Origin: Pseudomonas sp. SJZ074
GTDB lineage: Bacteria > Pseudomonadota > Gammaproteobacteria > Pseudomonadales > Pseudomonadaceae
Length of the DNA stretch: 64,000 nt
Assembly (NCBI RefSeq): GCF_007828215.1
Contig: NZ_VIUE01000003.1
Coordinates: 124,001-188,000, forward strand
Reading direction: 5' to 3'
The translations under genes and the position numbers were made by a program. The notes under the pieces are model-generated. The model had not been told where the DNA came from and did no database searches. It saw only the letters and a program-made list of their open reading frames with translations. Positions 26,851 through 37,265 of this stretch are shown here, piece by piece (within the stretch, counting starts at the first letter, position 1; every line of letters starts with the position of its first letter).

Positions 26851-29465
26851 GACTTGGCCTTGGGTTTACGGGCTCCGCCACTTTTAGCCGGGGCCGAGCC
26901 CGCTTTCGACGGCCCCTTACGGTGTTTGCTCGGTTTGCTGCTTGCGCTTTCGGGAGCCGACCGCCCGGTCTTTCCTCCCGACGCGGCTTTGCCACCTTTC
27001 TTGGCTTCGGCCAGCAACGCCTGCTTCATTTCGCGACTCTTGCGCACTTCGGCATTTTTCGCCGCGGCATCGCTCGGGCGATAGGCATCGCTGGCTTTTT
27101 CCTTGGCCGGGGCGCGACGGCTGGACTTGGTCGAGGCCGGCTCGGCAGCGGTCTTGGCCGCAGGCGCAGATGTCTCGGTGCCACGCTTCTTGCGTCCGAT
27201 CGGTGCATCGATGGTTTTTTCCGCCATCTCGAAGTCGATCTTGCGCTCGTCGAGATCGACGCGCATCACCCGCACTTCGACGGTATCGCCAAGACGGAAG
27301 CTGCGCCCGGTGCGCTCACCCGCCAGGCGGTGGTGCACAGGGTCGAAGTGGTAGTAGTCACCCGGCAGCGCGGTGACATGCACCAGACCCTCGACATAGA
27401 TATCGGTCAGTTCGACAAACAGGCCGAAACCGGTCACGGCGGTGATCACGCCCGGGAACGACTCGCCCACGCGATCCTTCATGTACTCGCACTTGAGCCA
27501 GTTCACCACGTCGCGGGTCGCTTCGTCGGCGCGACGCTCGCTCATCGAGCACTGCTCGCCCAACTGCTCCAGGGCCGCCTCGTCGTACGGATAGATGCGC
27601 GCCTTCGGAATGGTCATCGCACCGGCACGCCTGACGTGCGGTGTGTTCATCTTCGAATGGATCACGCTGCGGATGGCCCGGTGCGTGAGCAGGTCAGGGT
27701 AGCGACGGATCGGCGAGGTGAAGTGGGTATAGGCCTCGTAATTCAGGCCGAAGTGGCCCTGGTTATCGGCGCTGTACACCGCCTGACTCAAGGAGCGCAG
27801 CATGACGGTCTGGATCAGGTGGAAATCCGGACGATCCTTGATGTTGGCCAGTAACGCCTGGTAATCCTTCGGCGATGGACCTTCCTTGCCCTTGTGCAGG
27901 GACAGGCCGAGCTCACCGAGGAAGGCGCGCAGTTTTTCCAGGCGCTCTGGCGGCGGGCCGTCGTGGACCCGATACAGCGCAGGGATCTCATGCTTCTTCA
28001 GGAATTCGGCGGTAGCCACGTTGGCCGCCAGCATGCATTCCTCGATCAATTTATGCGCATCGTTGCGCACGGTCGGACGGATTTCGGCAATCTTGCGCTC
28101 GGAACCGAAGATGATCCGTGTTTCCTGGGTCTCGAAATCAATCGCCCCACGGACATGACGAGCCGCCAGCAGCACCTTGTACAACGCATAAAGCTGCTTG
28201 AGGTCCGGCAGCACCTCGTTGTATTCACCACGCAGCTTGCGCGATTCGGCCAGCTTCGGCGTCTCGAGCATGGCGCTGACCTTGTTGTAGGTCAGACGGG
28301 CGTGAGAATGAATCACCGCTTCGTAGAAGCAGTAGTCGGTCATCTCGCCGGACTTGGAGATGGTCATCTCGCAGACCATGGCCAGGCGATCGACATGGGG
28401 ATTGAGCGAGCACAAGCCGTTGGACAGCTCTTCAGGCAACATCGGCACGACGCGCTCGGGGAAGTACACCGAGTTACCGCGCACCTGGGCTTCGGCATCC
28501 AGTGCCGAACCGAGCTTCACGTAGCTGGAGACGTCGGCAATCGCCACGTACAACTTCCAGCCGCCGGAGAACAGGCGCAGCTTGCCCGGCCGGGCTTCGC
28601 AGTAGACCGCGTCGTCGAAGTCCCGCGCATCCTCACCGTCGATGGTGACGAACGGCAAGTGACGCAGGTCGATGCGCTTTTCTTTGTCCTTTTCTTCGAC
28701 TTCCGGCTTGAGTTTGGCGGCTTCTTTCAGGACCGCCTCAGGCCAGACGTGGGGAATGTCATAGGTACGCAGGGCAACGTCGATTTCCATGCCCGGCGCC
28801 ATGTAGTTGCCGACCACTTCCACCACATCGCCTTGCGGCTGGAAGCGCGGGGTTGGCCAGTGGGTGATTTTCACCTCGACGAACTGACCGACCTTGGCGT
28901 TGGCGTTGCGGCCCGGGGTCACCAGCACTTCCTGCTGGATCTTCGGGTTGTCCGCGACGACAAAGCCGATGCCGCCCTCTTCAAAGTAGCGGCCGACGAT
29001 GCTTTCGTGGGCACGGGACACCACTTCGACGATCACGCCTTCACGGCGACCGCGTCGATCCAGACCAGACACACGGGCCAGCGCCCGGTCACCGTCGAAC
29101 ACCAGGCGCATCTGCGCCGGGCTCATGAACAGGTCGTCACTGCCGTCATCGGGAATCAGGAACCCGAAGCCATCGCGGTGACCGGCGATACGGCCCAGGA
29201 TCAGATCGAGCTTGTCCACCGGCGCATAGGTTCCGCGCCGGGTATAGATCAGTTGAGCATCGCGCTCCATGGCACGCAGGCGGCGGCGCAGGGCTTCGAG
29301 TTGATCTTCGGTCGTCAGCCCGAACTCTTCGACCAGCTCTTCACGGCTGGCAGGCGAACCCCGGTCGGCGAGATGCGCCAGGATCAGTTCGCGGCTGGGA
29401 ATAGGGTTTTCATATTTTTCCGCTTCACGAGCGGCCTCGGGATCGAGGGACTGCCAATCGGCCAT
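26847..29465 (-). CDS. rnr: Ribonuclease R
   Basis: 3'-5' exoribonuclease of the RNase II superfamily, 872 aa, able to degrade structured RNA. In order: N-terminal helix-turn-helix, two cold-shock domains, RNB catalytic domain with the acidic cluster TIDGEDARDFDDAVYC near residue 275, S1 domain (GVITAVTGFGLFVELTDIYVEGLVHV) and a Lys/Ala/Ser-rich basic tail of about 110 residues. The ATG at 29465 is the usual start (MADWQSLDPEAAREAEKYENPIPSRE). It is co-transcribed with rlmB (four-base overlap). The upstream 226 bases hold a long inverted repeat and the tRNA-Leu promoter on the opposite strand. Confidence 0.97.
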   Translation of the reverse strand: MADWQSLDPEAAREAEKYENPIPSRELILAHLADRGSPASREELVEEFGLTTEDQLEALRRRLRAMERDAQLIYTRRGTYAPVDKLDLILGRIAGHRDGFGFLIPDDGSDDLFMSPAQMRLVFDGDRALARVSGLDRRGRREGVIVEVVSRAHESIVGRYFEEGGIGFVVADNPKIQQEVLVTPGRNANAKVGQFVEVKITHWPTPRFQPQGDVVEVVGNYMAPGMEIDVALRTYDIPHVWPEAVLKEAAKLKPEVEEKDKEKRIDLRHLPFVTIDGEDARDFDDAVYCEARPGKLRLFSGGWKLYVAIADVSSYVKLGSALDAEAQVRGNSVYFPERVVPMLPEELSNGLCSLNPHVDRLAMVCEMTISKSGEMTDYCFYEAVIHSHARLTYNKVSAMLETPKLAESRKLRGEYNEVLPDLKQLYALYKVLLAARHVRGAIDFETQETRIIFGSERKIAEIRPTVRNDAHKLIEECMLAANVATAEFLKKHEIPALYRVHDGPPPERLEKLRAFLGELGLSLHKGKEGPSPKDYQALLANIKDRPDFHLIQTVMLRSLSQAVYSADNQGHFGLNYEAYTHFTSPIRRYPDLLTHRAIRSVIHSKMNTPHVRRAGAMTIPKARIYPYDEAALEQLGEQCSMSERRADEATRDVVNWLKCEYMKDRVGESFPGVITAVTGFGLFVELTDIYVEGLVHVTALPGDYYHFDPVHHRLAGERTGRSFRLGDTVEVRVMRVDLDERKIDFEMAEKTIDAPIGRKKRGTETSAPAAKTAAEPASTKSSRRAPAKEKASDAYRPSDAAAKNAEVRKSREMKQALLAEAKKGGKAASGGKTGRSAPESASSKPSKHRKGPSKAGSAPAKSGGARKPKAKS

Positions 29466-29517
29466 TAGAGAGTTTTCACCTTGTCTATATGCGGGTTAGT
29501 TTGGCATAGGCGTAATG

Positions 29518-29615
29518 AAACGGGAAATTTCAGGCATCCGAAGCCCTTTCTAAAGGTCTTTTACCCCTGTCTTCAAGCAGGGAAGGCACCGCTCGTGAAA
29601 TTTCCCGTTTTTTTT
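29518..29615 (+). ncRNA. Candidate small RNA or long-stem terminator structure
   Basis: AAACGGGAAATTTCA (29518-29532) is the exact reverse complement of TGAAATTTCCCGTTT (29596-29610). The enclosed 63 bases contain a smaller CCCTG/CAGGG hairpin, and the right arm runs straight into a tract of eight T residues. That is the form of a short structured RNA ending in a Rho-independent terminator on the plus strand, or of a long terminator. I see no convincing promoter: TTGTCT at about 29481 has no good -10 partner. It lies between rnr and the first tRNA-Leu. Confidence 0.35.
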
Positions 29616-29626
29616 ATCAAGAGGGG

Positions 29627-29655
29627 TTTACAGTTAAAAACACGCTCCGTATAGT
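29627..29655 (+). promoter_or_regulatory. Sigma-70 promoter of tRNA-Leu copy 1
   Basis: TTTACA and TATAGT are spaced by 17 bases. They are followed by the GC-rich GCGCGCC discriminator typical of stringently controlled stable-RNA promoters. The tRNA begins 37 bases after the -10 box. Confidence 0.78.
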
Positions 29656-29691
29656 GCGCGCCATCGACGACGTACACACGTTGCCGATACT

Positions 29692-29778
29692 GCCCAGATG
29701 GTGAAATTGGTAGACACGCCAGCTTCAGGTGCTGGTGACCGCAAGGTCGTGGAAGTTCGAGTCTTCTTCTGGGCACCA
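29692..29778 (+). tRNA. tRNA-Leu (CAG), copy 1
   Basis: 87 nt including the encoded CCA. The acceptor GCCCAGA pairs with TCTGGGC, the anticodon stem CCAGC/GCTGG encloses loop TTCAGGT with anticodon CAG at 29726-29728, there is a long variable arm of class II type, and the T-arm reads GTTCGAGTC. It reads CUG codons. It has its own promoter and terminator and is repeated almost identically 264 bases downstream. Confidence 0.97.
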
Positions 29779-29814
29779 ATTTCGAGCAACAGATCAACGA
29801 TCTGCAAGCTCCCT

Positions 29815-29838
29815 AAAAACCCGCAAAAGCGGGTTTTT
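29815..29838 (+). terminator. Terminator after tRNA-Leu copy 1
   Basis: ACCCGC and GCGGGT form the stem around AAAA, flanked by A residues on the left and TTTT on the right. Confidence 0.88.
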
Positions 29839-29892
29839 GCATTTCTACCCCACTGAAATCCACTTTCACAATTATTAAAACAAAAACAGGGG

Positions 29893-29921
29893 TTTACAGA
29901 TTAAAACGCGCTCCGTATAGT
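29893..29921 (+). promoter_or_regulatory. Sigma-70 promoter of tRNA-Leu copy 2
   Basis: TTTACA and TATAGT, again 17 bases apart and followed by GCGCC, nearly duplicate the copy 1 promoter. Confidence 0.78.
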
Positions 29922-29955
29922 GCGCCACATCGACAGCGGCAACGCTGAAGATGCT

Positions 29956-30042
29956 GCCCAGATGGTGAAATTGGTAGACACGCCAGCTTCAGGTGCTGGT
30001 GACCGCAAGGTCGTGGAAGTTCGAGTCTTCTTCTGGGCACCA
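29956..30042 (+). tRNA. tRNA-Leu (CAG), copy 2
   Basis: 87 nt, sequence identical to copy 1, anticodon CAG at 29990-29992, CCA encoded. Promoter, gene and terminator are all duplicated, which points to a tandem duplication. No integrase or att-like flanking repeat is seen on either side. Confidence 0.97.
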
Positions 30043-30076
30043 ATTCAAGCTTCAAGACCTGGTCTTGAATCTCACA

Positions 30077-30099
30077 GAAACCCGCGAAAGCGGGTTTTT
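30077..30099 (+). terminator. Terminator after tRNA-Leu copy 2
   Basis: AAACCCGC pairs with GCGGGTTT around GAAA, followed by a T-run. Confidence 0.88.
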
Positions 30100-30157
30100 G
30101 CGTTTCTGGGCTGGGGAATTCCTGATGCCGCAGGGGATGAGGCGGCCGTCGGGCCGC

Positions 30158-30183
30158 CATCGCGAACAGGTTCGCTCCCACAA
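30158..30183. repeat. Single half-copy of the CATCGCGAACAGG repeat
   Basis: CATCGCGAACAGGTTCGCTC followed by CCACAA is one arm of the REP-like family whose paired copy is at 59.2 kb. Its inner GCGAAC/GTTCGC is itself a short palindrome. No partner arm is present nearby. Confidence 0.6.
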
Positions 30184-30210
30184 GTGGCCCGGATATAGGC
30201 CGGCCACGCA

Positions 30211-32145
30211 TCAGGCCCTGAACTGCCCCAGGCTCGCCTTCAACTGCGCCGCCAAGCTGTCCAGCACCTTGCCGCTTGCCGTCGTCTCGACCACGGCCTG
30301 GGCCGCCTTTTCGGCCTGGGCATGAATAGTCTCCACCCGTCCACGCACTGCCTGCGCCCCCTGAGCCTGATGGGCCGCTGCCTGAGTCGCCAGGCCAATC
30401 GCCGCGTGCACCTGCTCCACGGAAGCCTGTACCGACTGCTGCAAGCGAGCACTGTCACGCAACACCAACAGGCCCTCGCTGGCCTGACGCCCGGCCTGGC
30501 CGATCGCGGCCACCGCCTCGCGGGCCCCCTGCTGCAATGCCACGATGTGGGCCTGGATGTCACCGGTTGAACTCTGGGTCTTGCTGGCCAATGCCCGCAC
30601 TTCGTCCGCCACCACTGCAAAGCCACGCCCGGTTTCCCCGGCCCGCGCCGCTTCGATGGCCGCGTTCAGGGCCAGCAGATTGGTCTGCTCGGCAATGCCG
30701 TGAATGACCGTCAGCACCACTTCGATCTGCTCGCTCTGCTGCGCCAGCCGCTCGATCACCTTCGCCCCGGTGTCCACCTGCCCGGCCAGCGCCTCGATCA
30801 GGCCACTGACCTTGGCCGAAGTCCGGGTGTTTTCGTCTGTGGCCTGGCGAATCTCGACCACCTGCTGCAGGGCCGCCTGCATCGCCTGGCTTTCCGACTG
30901 TGCTTCGTCGGCCATCTGCGACAACGCACGCAAACTTTCGGCCACCTCATCACGCTGCATCCCGGCCGCCGCATCGGCGCCGGAGTTGCGCAAAGTCATT
31001 GCACCGATTTCCACACCGGTGCGCTGGGCGACATCACCCGCCTCTCGCACGATGGGTTGCAACTTATCCACAAAGCGATTGACCGCCGAGGCCATGTCGC
31101 CGATTTCATCCTTGCTGTTGATCTGCACACGCTTGGTCAGGTCACCCTCCCCTGCCGCCAGATCATTCATTGCTGCGATCAGCAGCTTCAAGCGATTGAC
31201 CACCCGGCGCCCCAGCACCACGGCCAACAGCAGTAATACGCCAAAGCCCACCAGCGCGAGGCCGAGGCCGATGCGCCAGCGCAAGGTACTCGCCGCTTCC
31301 TGCACCGTGCCGGAAGTGTTGGTCTGCATCTGCGTGGCGGTGGCCTGTGCCGACTGCAGGCGGCCGCGCATGGCAGCGGCACTGTCGGCGGCGGCCCCCT
31401 TGAGGCTGTCACCGACCAGTTGATCGCTGCTGGCGATCAATGCCGAAAAGCGCTGATCCAGCGCCTTCAGATCGGATTCCACCGAAGCAGTGGAGACTCC
31501 CATCAATACTTTGCCGATTTCCACCCCATTGGGATTGATCGATGCCTCAAGGTAGTACACCGATGGATCGGTCTTCGCAGCGTCCAGCACCTTGTCCAGT
31601 GCCCGCTCGCCCTTACCCTTCTCCAGCAAGGCCTTGTTGATCGCGTTATCCCGGTTCAGGTAACGGGTCAGGTGCTCACCGTTGGCATCATCGTAGATGA
31701 CGAACAAGACATTGGGATTACGCTGGGCCCGGCGGGCGAACTCGGAAAGCGTCGGTATGTCACTGTCCCACATGGCGCGGGGAGCGACGGAAGCCAGGAG
31801 CTGCGCCATATCATTGGCGGAGTCCTTGAGTGCTTTTTCCAGCGTCGTGCGCAGCTGCGACTGCTCATCTTTCAGGCGCGTGGATAAGCCCGCGTTCAAT
31901 CGCTGGCGGGTACTGGCGGACAAACTGTCCAGGCTTGAGGTGACCTCCCGCCCAGCTTGCTCCAGCTCGCCGGAGAGTTTCTGGCTGTCAGCACCCAGGC
32001 GTGAGCCCAGGTCGGTTTCGAGCGCCGTGACCGTGCTGCGGGTCAGAGCAACCGCCACCAGCACCTGCACCAAAAGGGCGATACCAAGGGTAACGAACAC
32101 AGGCCGTAGCAAACGGCTTTGTAACAGGGAGAGAACGGCCGACAC
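30211..32145 (-). CDS. Methyl-accepting chemotaxis protein
   Basis: Transmembrane chemoreceptor, 644 aa from the GTG at 32145. In order: TM1 ([20 protein letters not shown]), a periplasmic ligand-binding region of about 250 residues with a Cache-like stretch ([21 protein letters not shown]), TM2 ([23 protein letters not shown]), HAMP, and the signalling domain with the conserved tip [20 protein letters not shown]. There is no C-terminal CheR-binding pentapeptide. I chose GTG because GAGGGA lies six bases upstream and all earlier in-frame ATGs lack a ribosome-binding site; the codon at 32259 also lies upstream of the likely promoter. The ligand is unknown. It is the only chemotaxis gene at this locus. 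Confidence 0.92.
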   Translation of the reverse strand: MSAVLSLLQSRLLRPVFVTLGIALLVQVLVAVALTRSTVTALETDLGSRLGADSQKLSGELEQAGREVTSSLDSLSASTRQRLNAGLSTRLKDEQSQLRTTLEKALKDSANDMAQLLASVAPRAMWDSDIPTLSEFARRAQRNPNVLFVIYDDANGEHLTRYLNRDNAINKALLEKGKGERALDKVLDAAKTDPSVYYLEASINPNGVEIGKVLMGVSTASVESDLKALDQRFSALIASSDQLVGDSLKGAAADSAAAMRGRLQSAQATATQMQTNTSGTVQEAASTLRWRIGLGLALVGFGVLLLLAVVLGRRVVNRLKLLIAAMNDLAAGEGDLTKRVQINSKDEIGDMASAVNRFVDKLQPIVREAGDVAQRTGVEIGAMTLRNSGADAAAGMQRDEVAESLRALSQMADEAQSESQAMQAALQQVVEIRQATDENTRTSAKVSGLIEALAGQVDTGAKVIERLAQQSEQIEVVLTVIHGIAEQTNLLALNAAIEAARAGETGRGFAVVADEVRALASKTQSSTGDIQAHIVALQQGAREAVAAIGQAGRQASEGLLVLRDSARLQQSVQASVEQVHAAIGLATQAAAHQAQGAQAVRGRVETIHAQAEKAAQAVVETTASGKVLDSLAAQLKASLGQFRA

Positions 32146-32214
32146 GGGAAATCCCTCTACGAACGCCATTAAATTGGTGGCACTCGTCAAGATGTGCCAG
32201 TAATGGAGTTGCAT

Positions 32215-32230
32215 AGCAAGTGTTGTGCCG
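32215..32230 (-). promoter_or_regulatory. Candidate sigma-54 promoter of the chemoreceptor gene
   Basis: On the minus strand this reads CGGCACAACACTTGCT. The GG and GC doublets are ten bases apart as required, and it differs from TGGCAC-N5-TTGCT only at the first base. The predicted start is about 58 bases before the GTG used for the receptor. Confidence 0.5.
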
Positions 32231-32242
32231 TCGGCAGGCAGA

Positions 32243-32273
32243 AACGACAAAGGACCCATAGGAGGGTCCTTTG
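32243..32273 (-). terminator. Terminator downstream of purA
   Basis: CAAAGGACCC (32248-32257) and GGGTCCTTTG (32264-32273) form a perfect 10-base stem. The minus-strand continuation is TCGTTTCTGC, and the plus strand continues TCTTTTA. Confidence 0.8.
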
Positions 32274-32293
32274 TCTTTTACATCAGCGACTTA

Positions 32294-33640
<1,347 letters not shown>

Positions 33641-34828
33641 TCAAGAAGCCAGCGGCAGTACCTGCCAAAGCCCGTTGTGCTGAATCAATTGCCGGTCGCA
33701 GTCCGCTTCACGGGCGGCGGCCAAAGGCTGCCCAGGCAACGCCTGGACGACACGCTGACCCTCACTGCGCAACTGGCAGACCGTCTGCCAAAGAGCCGCA
33801 TCCGTACTGTCAGGCATCCAGATACCGCCGGACGGTAACTCGACTTCAGCACGCCCCAGGGTCACCAGGGTTTTCAGATCGGTAGAGAAACCGGTCGCGG
33901 GACGAGCGCGACCGAAGTCGGCGCCGATATCGTCGTAACGGCCACCCTGGGCGATGGACTGGCCCACGCCCGGCACGAACACAGCGAACACCACGCCGGT
34001 GTGGTAGTGGTAGCCACGCAACTCACCCAGGTCGAAATACAACGGCAGCTCGGGGAAACGCACCGACAGACGCTCGGCGATCGCCAGCAGGTCGTCCAGC
34101 GCCGCCAATACAGGCGCCGGCGCATGGGCCAGGCGCTCACGCGCCGCCGCCAGCACTTCACGGCCGCCGCACAGGTCTACCAGCGCCCGCAGCATGTCGG
34201 ACAGATCGGCCGGCAAACCTTCGGTCAGGCTGATGACCTCATCGATGGCCTTGCGCTGCAAGGCGTCGAACAACCGCTGCTCCACTTCACCGGACAGACC
34301 GGCCGCACGGGCCAGGCCGCGATAGATGCCGACGTGACCCAGATCCATGTGGACATCCGGCACATCAGCCAGTTGCAGCATGGCCAGCATCAGGCTGATG
34401 ACTTCCACGTCGCTGCTCGGGCTGGCATCGCCATACAATTCGGCACCCAGCTGGATCGGGCTGCGCGAGGACGACAGGGCGCGGGGCTGGGCATGCAGTA
34501 CACTGCCGGCGTAGCACAGGCGACTGGGGCCTTCACGGCGCAGGGTATGGGCGTCGATACGCGCTACCTGGGGCGTGATGTCGGCTCGAAAACCCATCTG
34601 TCGGCCCGACTGCGGATCGACGACCTTGAAGGTGCGCAGGTCCAGGTCCTGGCCCGCGCCGGTCAGCAGGGATTCCAGGTACTCGATATGCGGAGTAACG
34701 ACGAACTCGTAACCCCAGCTCTGGAACAGATCCAACACCTGCCGACGCGCTACTTCGATACGCGCAGCTTCCGGTGGCAGTACTTCTTCGATGCCATCTG
34801 GCAGCAGCCAGCGGTCTACCGTTGCCAT
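33641..34828 (-). CDS. hisZ: ATP phosphoribosyltransferase regulatory subunit HisZ
   Basis: HisRS-like regulatory subunit, 395 aa, that activates short-form HisG in the first step of histidine synthesis. The class II synthetase-like core is evident ([56 protein letters not shown]), but there is no anticodon-binding domain of a true HisRS. It sits before purA in the conserved Pseudomonas hflC-hisZ-purA order. The hisG gene is elsewhere. Confidence 0.95.
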   Translation of the reverse strand: MATVDRWLLPDGIEEVLPPEAARIEVARRQVLDLFQSWGYEFVVTPHIEYLESLLTGAGQDLDLRTFKVVDPQSGRQMGFRADITPQVARIDAHTLRREGPSRLCYAGSVLHAQPRALSSSRSPIQLGAELYGDASPSSDVEVISLMLAMLQLADVPDVHMDLGHVGIYRGLARAAGLSGEVEQRLFDALQRKAIDEVISLTEGLPADLSDMLRALVDLCGGREVLAAARERLAHAPAPVLAALDDLLAIAERLSVRFPELPLYFDLGELRGYHYHTGVVFAVFVPGVGQSIAQGGRYDDIGADFGRARPATGFSTDLKTLVTLGRAEVELPSGGIWMPDSTDAALWQTVCQLRSEGQRVVQALPGQPLAAAREADCDRQLIQHNGLWQVLPLAS

Positions 34829-35141
34829 TACGCCATTCCCCTATGGTCCGGGCGGCCAGCCTTCGGGCAAGCCTTGAGTGAAGCAGAAAGCGCCCATGCC
34901 CTACGCAAAAAACGCGCAAGGGCGACGTGACGAATGGCCCGGAATCGGCCTCGTCCAGCACTTTCCTCGAAAAGCCTGTCGAGTCGTTCAACCCGACGCC
35001 TGCAACCAAAACCGCAATCGAACGTGCAGACGCAAAAAAGCCGGGAATTTCCCGGCTGCCGCATCATACACCCGTTTTCCCAAAGGATCACCCCGCCAGA
35101 CGTTTTAGCCGCCGGGCGGAGTGCCTCGGGTCAACGTGGCA
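34829..35141. other. Intergenic region between hisZ and hflC
   Basis: This 313-base gap has several short open frames on both strands, all without ribosome-binding sites or recognisable protein; I take them as chance frames of GC-rich DNA. It contains the hflC terminator (35034-35056) and must contain the hisZ promoter, for which I see no consensus sequence. Confidence 0.6.
35034..35056 (-). terminator. Terminator downstream of hflC
   Basis: GCCGGGAA/TTCCCGGC (35040-35056) is an 8-base perfect stem with a one-base centre, followed on the minus strand by T6. It closes the large amiB-to-hflC gene cluster. Confidence 0.9.
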
Positions 35142-36011
35142 TCAAGGCTTGGCCTTTTCCAGGTAGCGGAAAAACTCGCTGCTCGGGTCCAGGACCAACA
35201 CGTCGGATTTGTGCGCGAAGCTTTCACGGTAGGCATGCAAGCTACGGTAGAACGCGTAGAACTCCTGGTCCTGGCCGTAGGCCTTGGCATAGATCGCCGC
35301 GGCCTGGGCATCGCCATCACCGCGAACCTCTTCCGACTCACGATAGGCTTCGGCCAGCAATACGCGACGTTGACGATCGGCGTCGGCACGGATGCCTTCG
35401 GCCAGCTCGTTACCCTTGGCGCGATGCTCGCGGGCTTCACGCTCACGCTCGGTGCTCATCCGCTCGAATACGCTGCGGTTCACTTCCTTAGGCAGATCGA
35501 TGGCCTTGACCCGGACATCGACCACTTCAATACCCAGTTCCTTTTCCGCCATGGCATTCAGCGAACGGGTAATGTCGGCCATGAGCGCATCACGCTCACC
35601 GGACACCACCTCATGCAGGGTGCGCTTGCCGAACTGGTCACGCAAACCCGACTCCAGGCGGCGGGACAGGCGTTCGTCAGCGATCTGCTTGAGACCCGAG
35701 GTGGCCGTGTAGAAGCGCTCGGCATCCTTCACGCGCCACTTGGCGTACGCATCGACCATGACCGCTTTCTTTTCCAGTGTCAGGAAGCGTTGCGTCGGCG
35801 CATCCAGCGTCATCAGGCGAGCATCGAACTTGCGCACCTTGTTGACATACGGCACTTTCACATGCAGCCCCGGTTGGACATCCGTCTCGACCACGCGACC
35901 GAACTGCAGCAACACTGCCCGCTCGGTCTGGGACACGATGTAGAAGCAATTCCAGGCAGCGATCGCCACGACGACGCCAACAATAAGGGCGATCAGCGAT
36001 TTATTGCTCAT
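35142..36011 (-). CDS. hflC: HflC, membrane regulator of FtsH
   Basis: SPFH/prohibitin-family membrane protein, 289 aa, forming a complex with HflK that cages FtsH and modulates its proteolysis. The N-terminal anchor (SLIALIVGVVVAIAAWNCFYIV) is followed by the band-7 domain (ERAVLLQFGRVVETDVQPGLHVKVPYVNKV). The ATG at 36011 shares one base with the hflK stop codon (TGATG), so translation is coupled. A strong terminator follows. Confidence 0.96.
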   Translation of the reverse strand: MSNKSLIALIVGVVVAIAAWNCFYIVSQTERAVLLQFGRVVETDVQPGLHVKVPYVNKVRKFDARLMTLDAPTQRFLTLEKKAVMVDAYAKWRVKDAERFYTATSGLKQIADERLSRRLESGLRDQFGKRTLHEVVSGERDALMADITRSLNAMAEKELGIEVVDVRVKAIDLPKEVNRSVFERMSTEREREAREHRAKGNELAEGIRADADRQRRVLLAEAYRESEEVRGDGDAQAAAIYAKAYGQDQEFYAFYRSLHAYRESFAHKSDVLVLDPSSEFFRYLEKAKP

Positions 36012-37180
36012 CAGCGACTCTCCCTGGTACGTGCTTGCTGTTGCTGCTCCACCGCGGCGCGAGCATTCGCTTCATTGCTGGAGGCTGCCGTGCTGGCCGC
36101 TGGCGTGCTGGTGTTGCGACCGCTTTCGACCATCTTGTCCAACGGCAGGTACAGCAGATTGCTCTGGCCATTCTTGTTGCCGGTCACGAGGACCTTGCTG
36201 GTATTGCTGAAGACTTCCTGCATGGTGTCCAGGTACAGACGCTCACGGGTCACCTCTGGGGCCTTGCGATACTCGGCCACCAGCTTGGTGAAGCGATCGG
36301 CCTCACCCTTGGCACGGGAGACCACTTCGTCACGGTAACCATTGGCATCCTCGATGATGCGTTGGGCCTGACCACGGGCTTCCGGCACGACGCCGTTGGC
36401 ATAGGTCTCGGCCTGGTTGCGCGAACGCTGCTCGTCTTCACGGGCACGGATCACGTCGTCGAAGGCTTCCTGGACTTCACGCGGCGCCGCGGCGCTCTGC
36501 ACGTTGACCTGAGTGACGGTGATACCGGTGCGATAGGTATCGAGGAACCGCTGCAGGCGCTCCTTGATTTCGCTGGCCATCAGCTCACGACCCTCGGTCA
36601 GCACCTGGTCCATGGCGGTGGAACCCACCACATGGCGCAACGCACTCTCGGTGGCATGCTGCAGGCTGACTTCCGGCTGGTCGACGTTCAGTACGAAGTC
36701 CTGCAGGTTGGTGATCTTGTACTGCACGGTCAGCGGCACTTCGACGATGTTTTCGTCTTCCGTGAGCATCTGGCCCTGCTTGGTATAGGCACGCTCACGC
36801 GTGACGTTCTCCATGTACTTCTGATCGATTGGCGGGAAGTAGATGTTCAGGCCCGGGCCGACGGTTTCGTAGTACTTGCCGAAACGCAGCACCACGGCCT
36901 GCTCCTGCTCGTCCACGACATACACCGCGCTGTACAACCAGATAGCCGCGAGCACGACCAGGCCGATGCCGAGCAGGCCGAAACCGCCGCCCTTGCCTGG
37001 ACGACCACTGCCGTCATCACCGCGTTTCTTACCACCACCGAACAAACCGTTCAGGCTTTCCTGCAGCTTGCGGAAGGCCTCGTCGAGATCCGGTGGCCCC
37101 TTGCGGTCGCCGTTGTTACGACGCTTGCCGCCCCAGGGATCCTGGTTATTCGAGTTGCCACCCGGCTCATTCCAAGCCAT
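36011..37180 (-). CDS. hflK: HflK, membrane regulator of FtsH
   Basis: Partner of HflC, 389 aa. A Gly/Asn-rich cytoplasmic N-terminus (MAWNEPGGNSNNQDPWGGKR) leads to one TM helix (LLGIGLVVLAAIWLYSAVYVV) and a band-7 domain (EQAVVLRFGKYYETVGPGLNIYFP), ending with a Gln/Ala-rich coil. I chose the ATG at 37180 with GGAGAG upstream; the open frame's first codon at 37216 adds an atypical sequence. It lies 85 bases downstream of hflX and overlaps hflC by one base. Confidence 0.96.
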   Translation of the reverse strand: MAWNEPGGNSNNQDPWGGKRRNNGDRKGPPDLDEAFRKLQESLNGLFGGGKKRGDDGSGRPGKGGGFGLLGIGLVVLAAIWLYSAVYVVDEQEQAVVLRFGKYYETVGPGLNIYFPPIDQKYMENVTRERAYTKQGQMLTEDENIVEVPLTVQYKITNLQDFVLNVDQPEVSLQHATESALRHVVGSTAMDQVLTEGRELMASEIKERLQRFLDTYRTGITVTQVNVQSAAAPREVQEAFDDVIRAREDEQRSRNQAETYANGVVPEARGQAQRIIEDANGYRDEVVSRAKGEADRFTKLVAEYRKAPEVTRERLYLDTMQEVFSNTSKVLVTGNKNGQSNLLYLPLDKMVESGRNTSTPAASTAASSNEANARAAVEQQQQARTRESR

Positions 37181-37265
37181 AGCGCTCTCCATCTGATAAA
37201 GCAAAGACGCACCCACGGCGCGCCGGCCAATGCTACAGAATGCCTGACACAGCTTTCTCAGGCTT

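Noticed and set aside
29692..30210. Possible genomic island at the tRNA-Leu genes
   Set aside because: No integrase, no direct att repeat and no foreign genes follow; the next genes are core chromosome (chemoreceptor, purA, hisZ).
32146..32259. Longer N-terminus for the chemoreceptor
   Set aside because: The extra 38 codons cross the candidate sigma-54 promoter and lack a ribosome-binding site; the GTG at 32145 has one.
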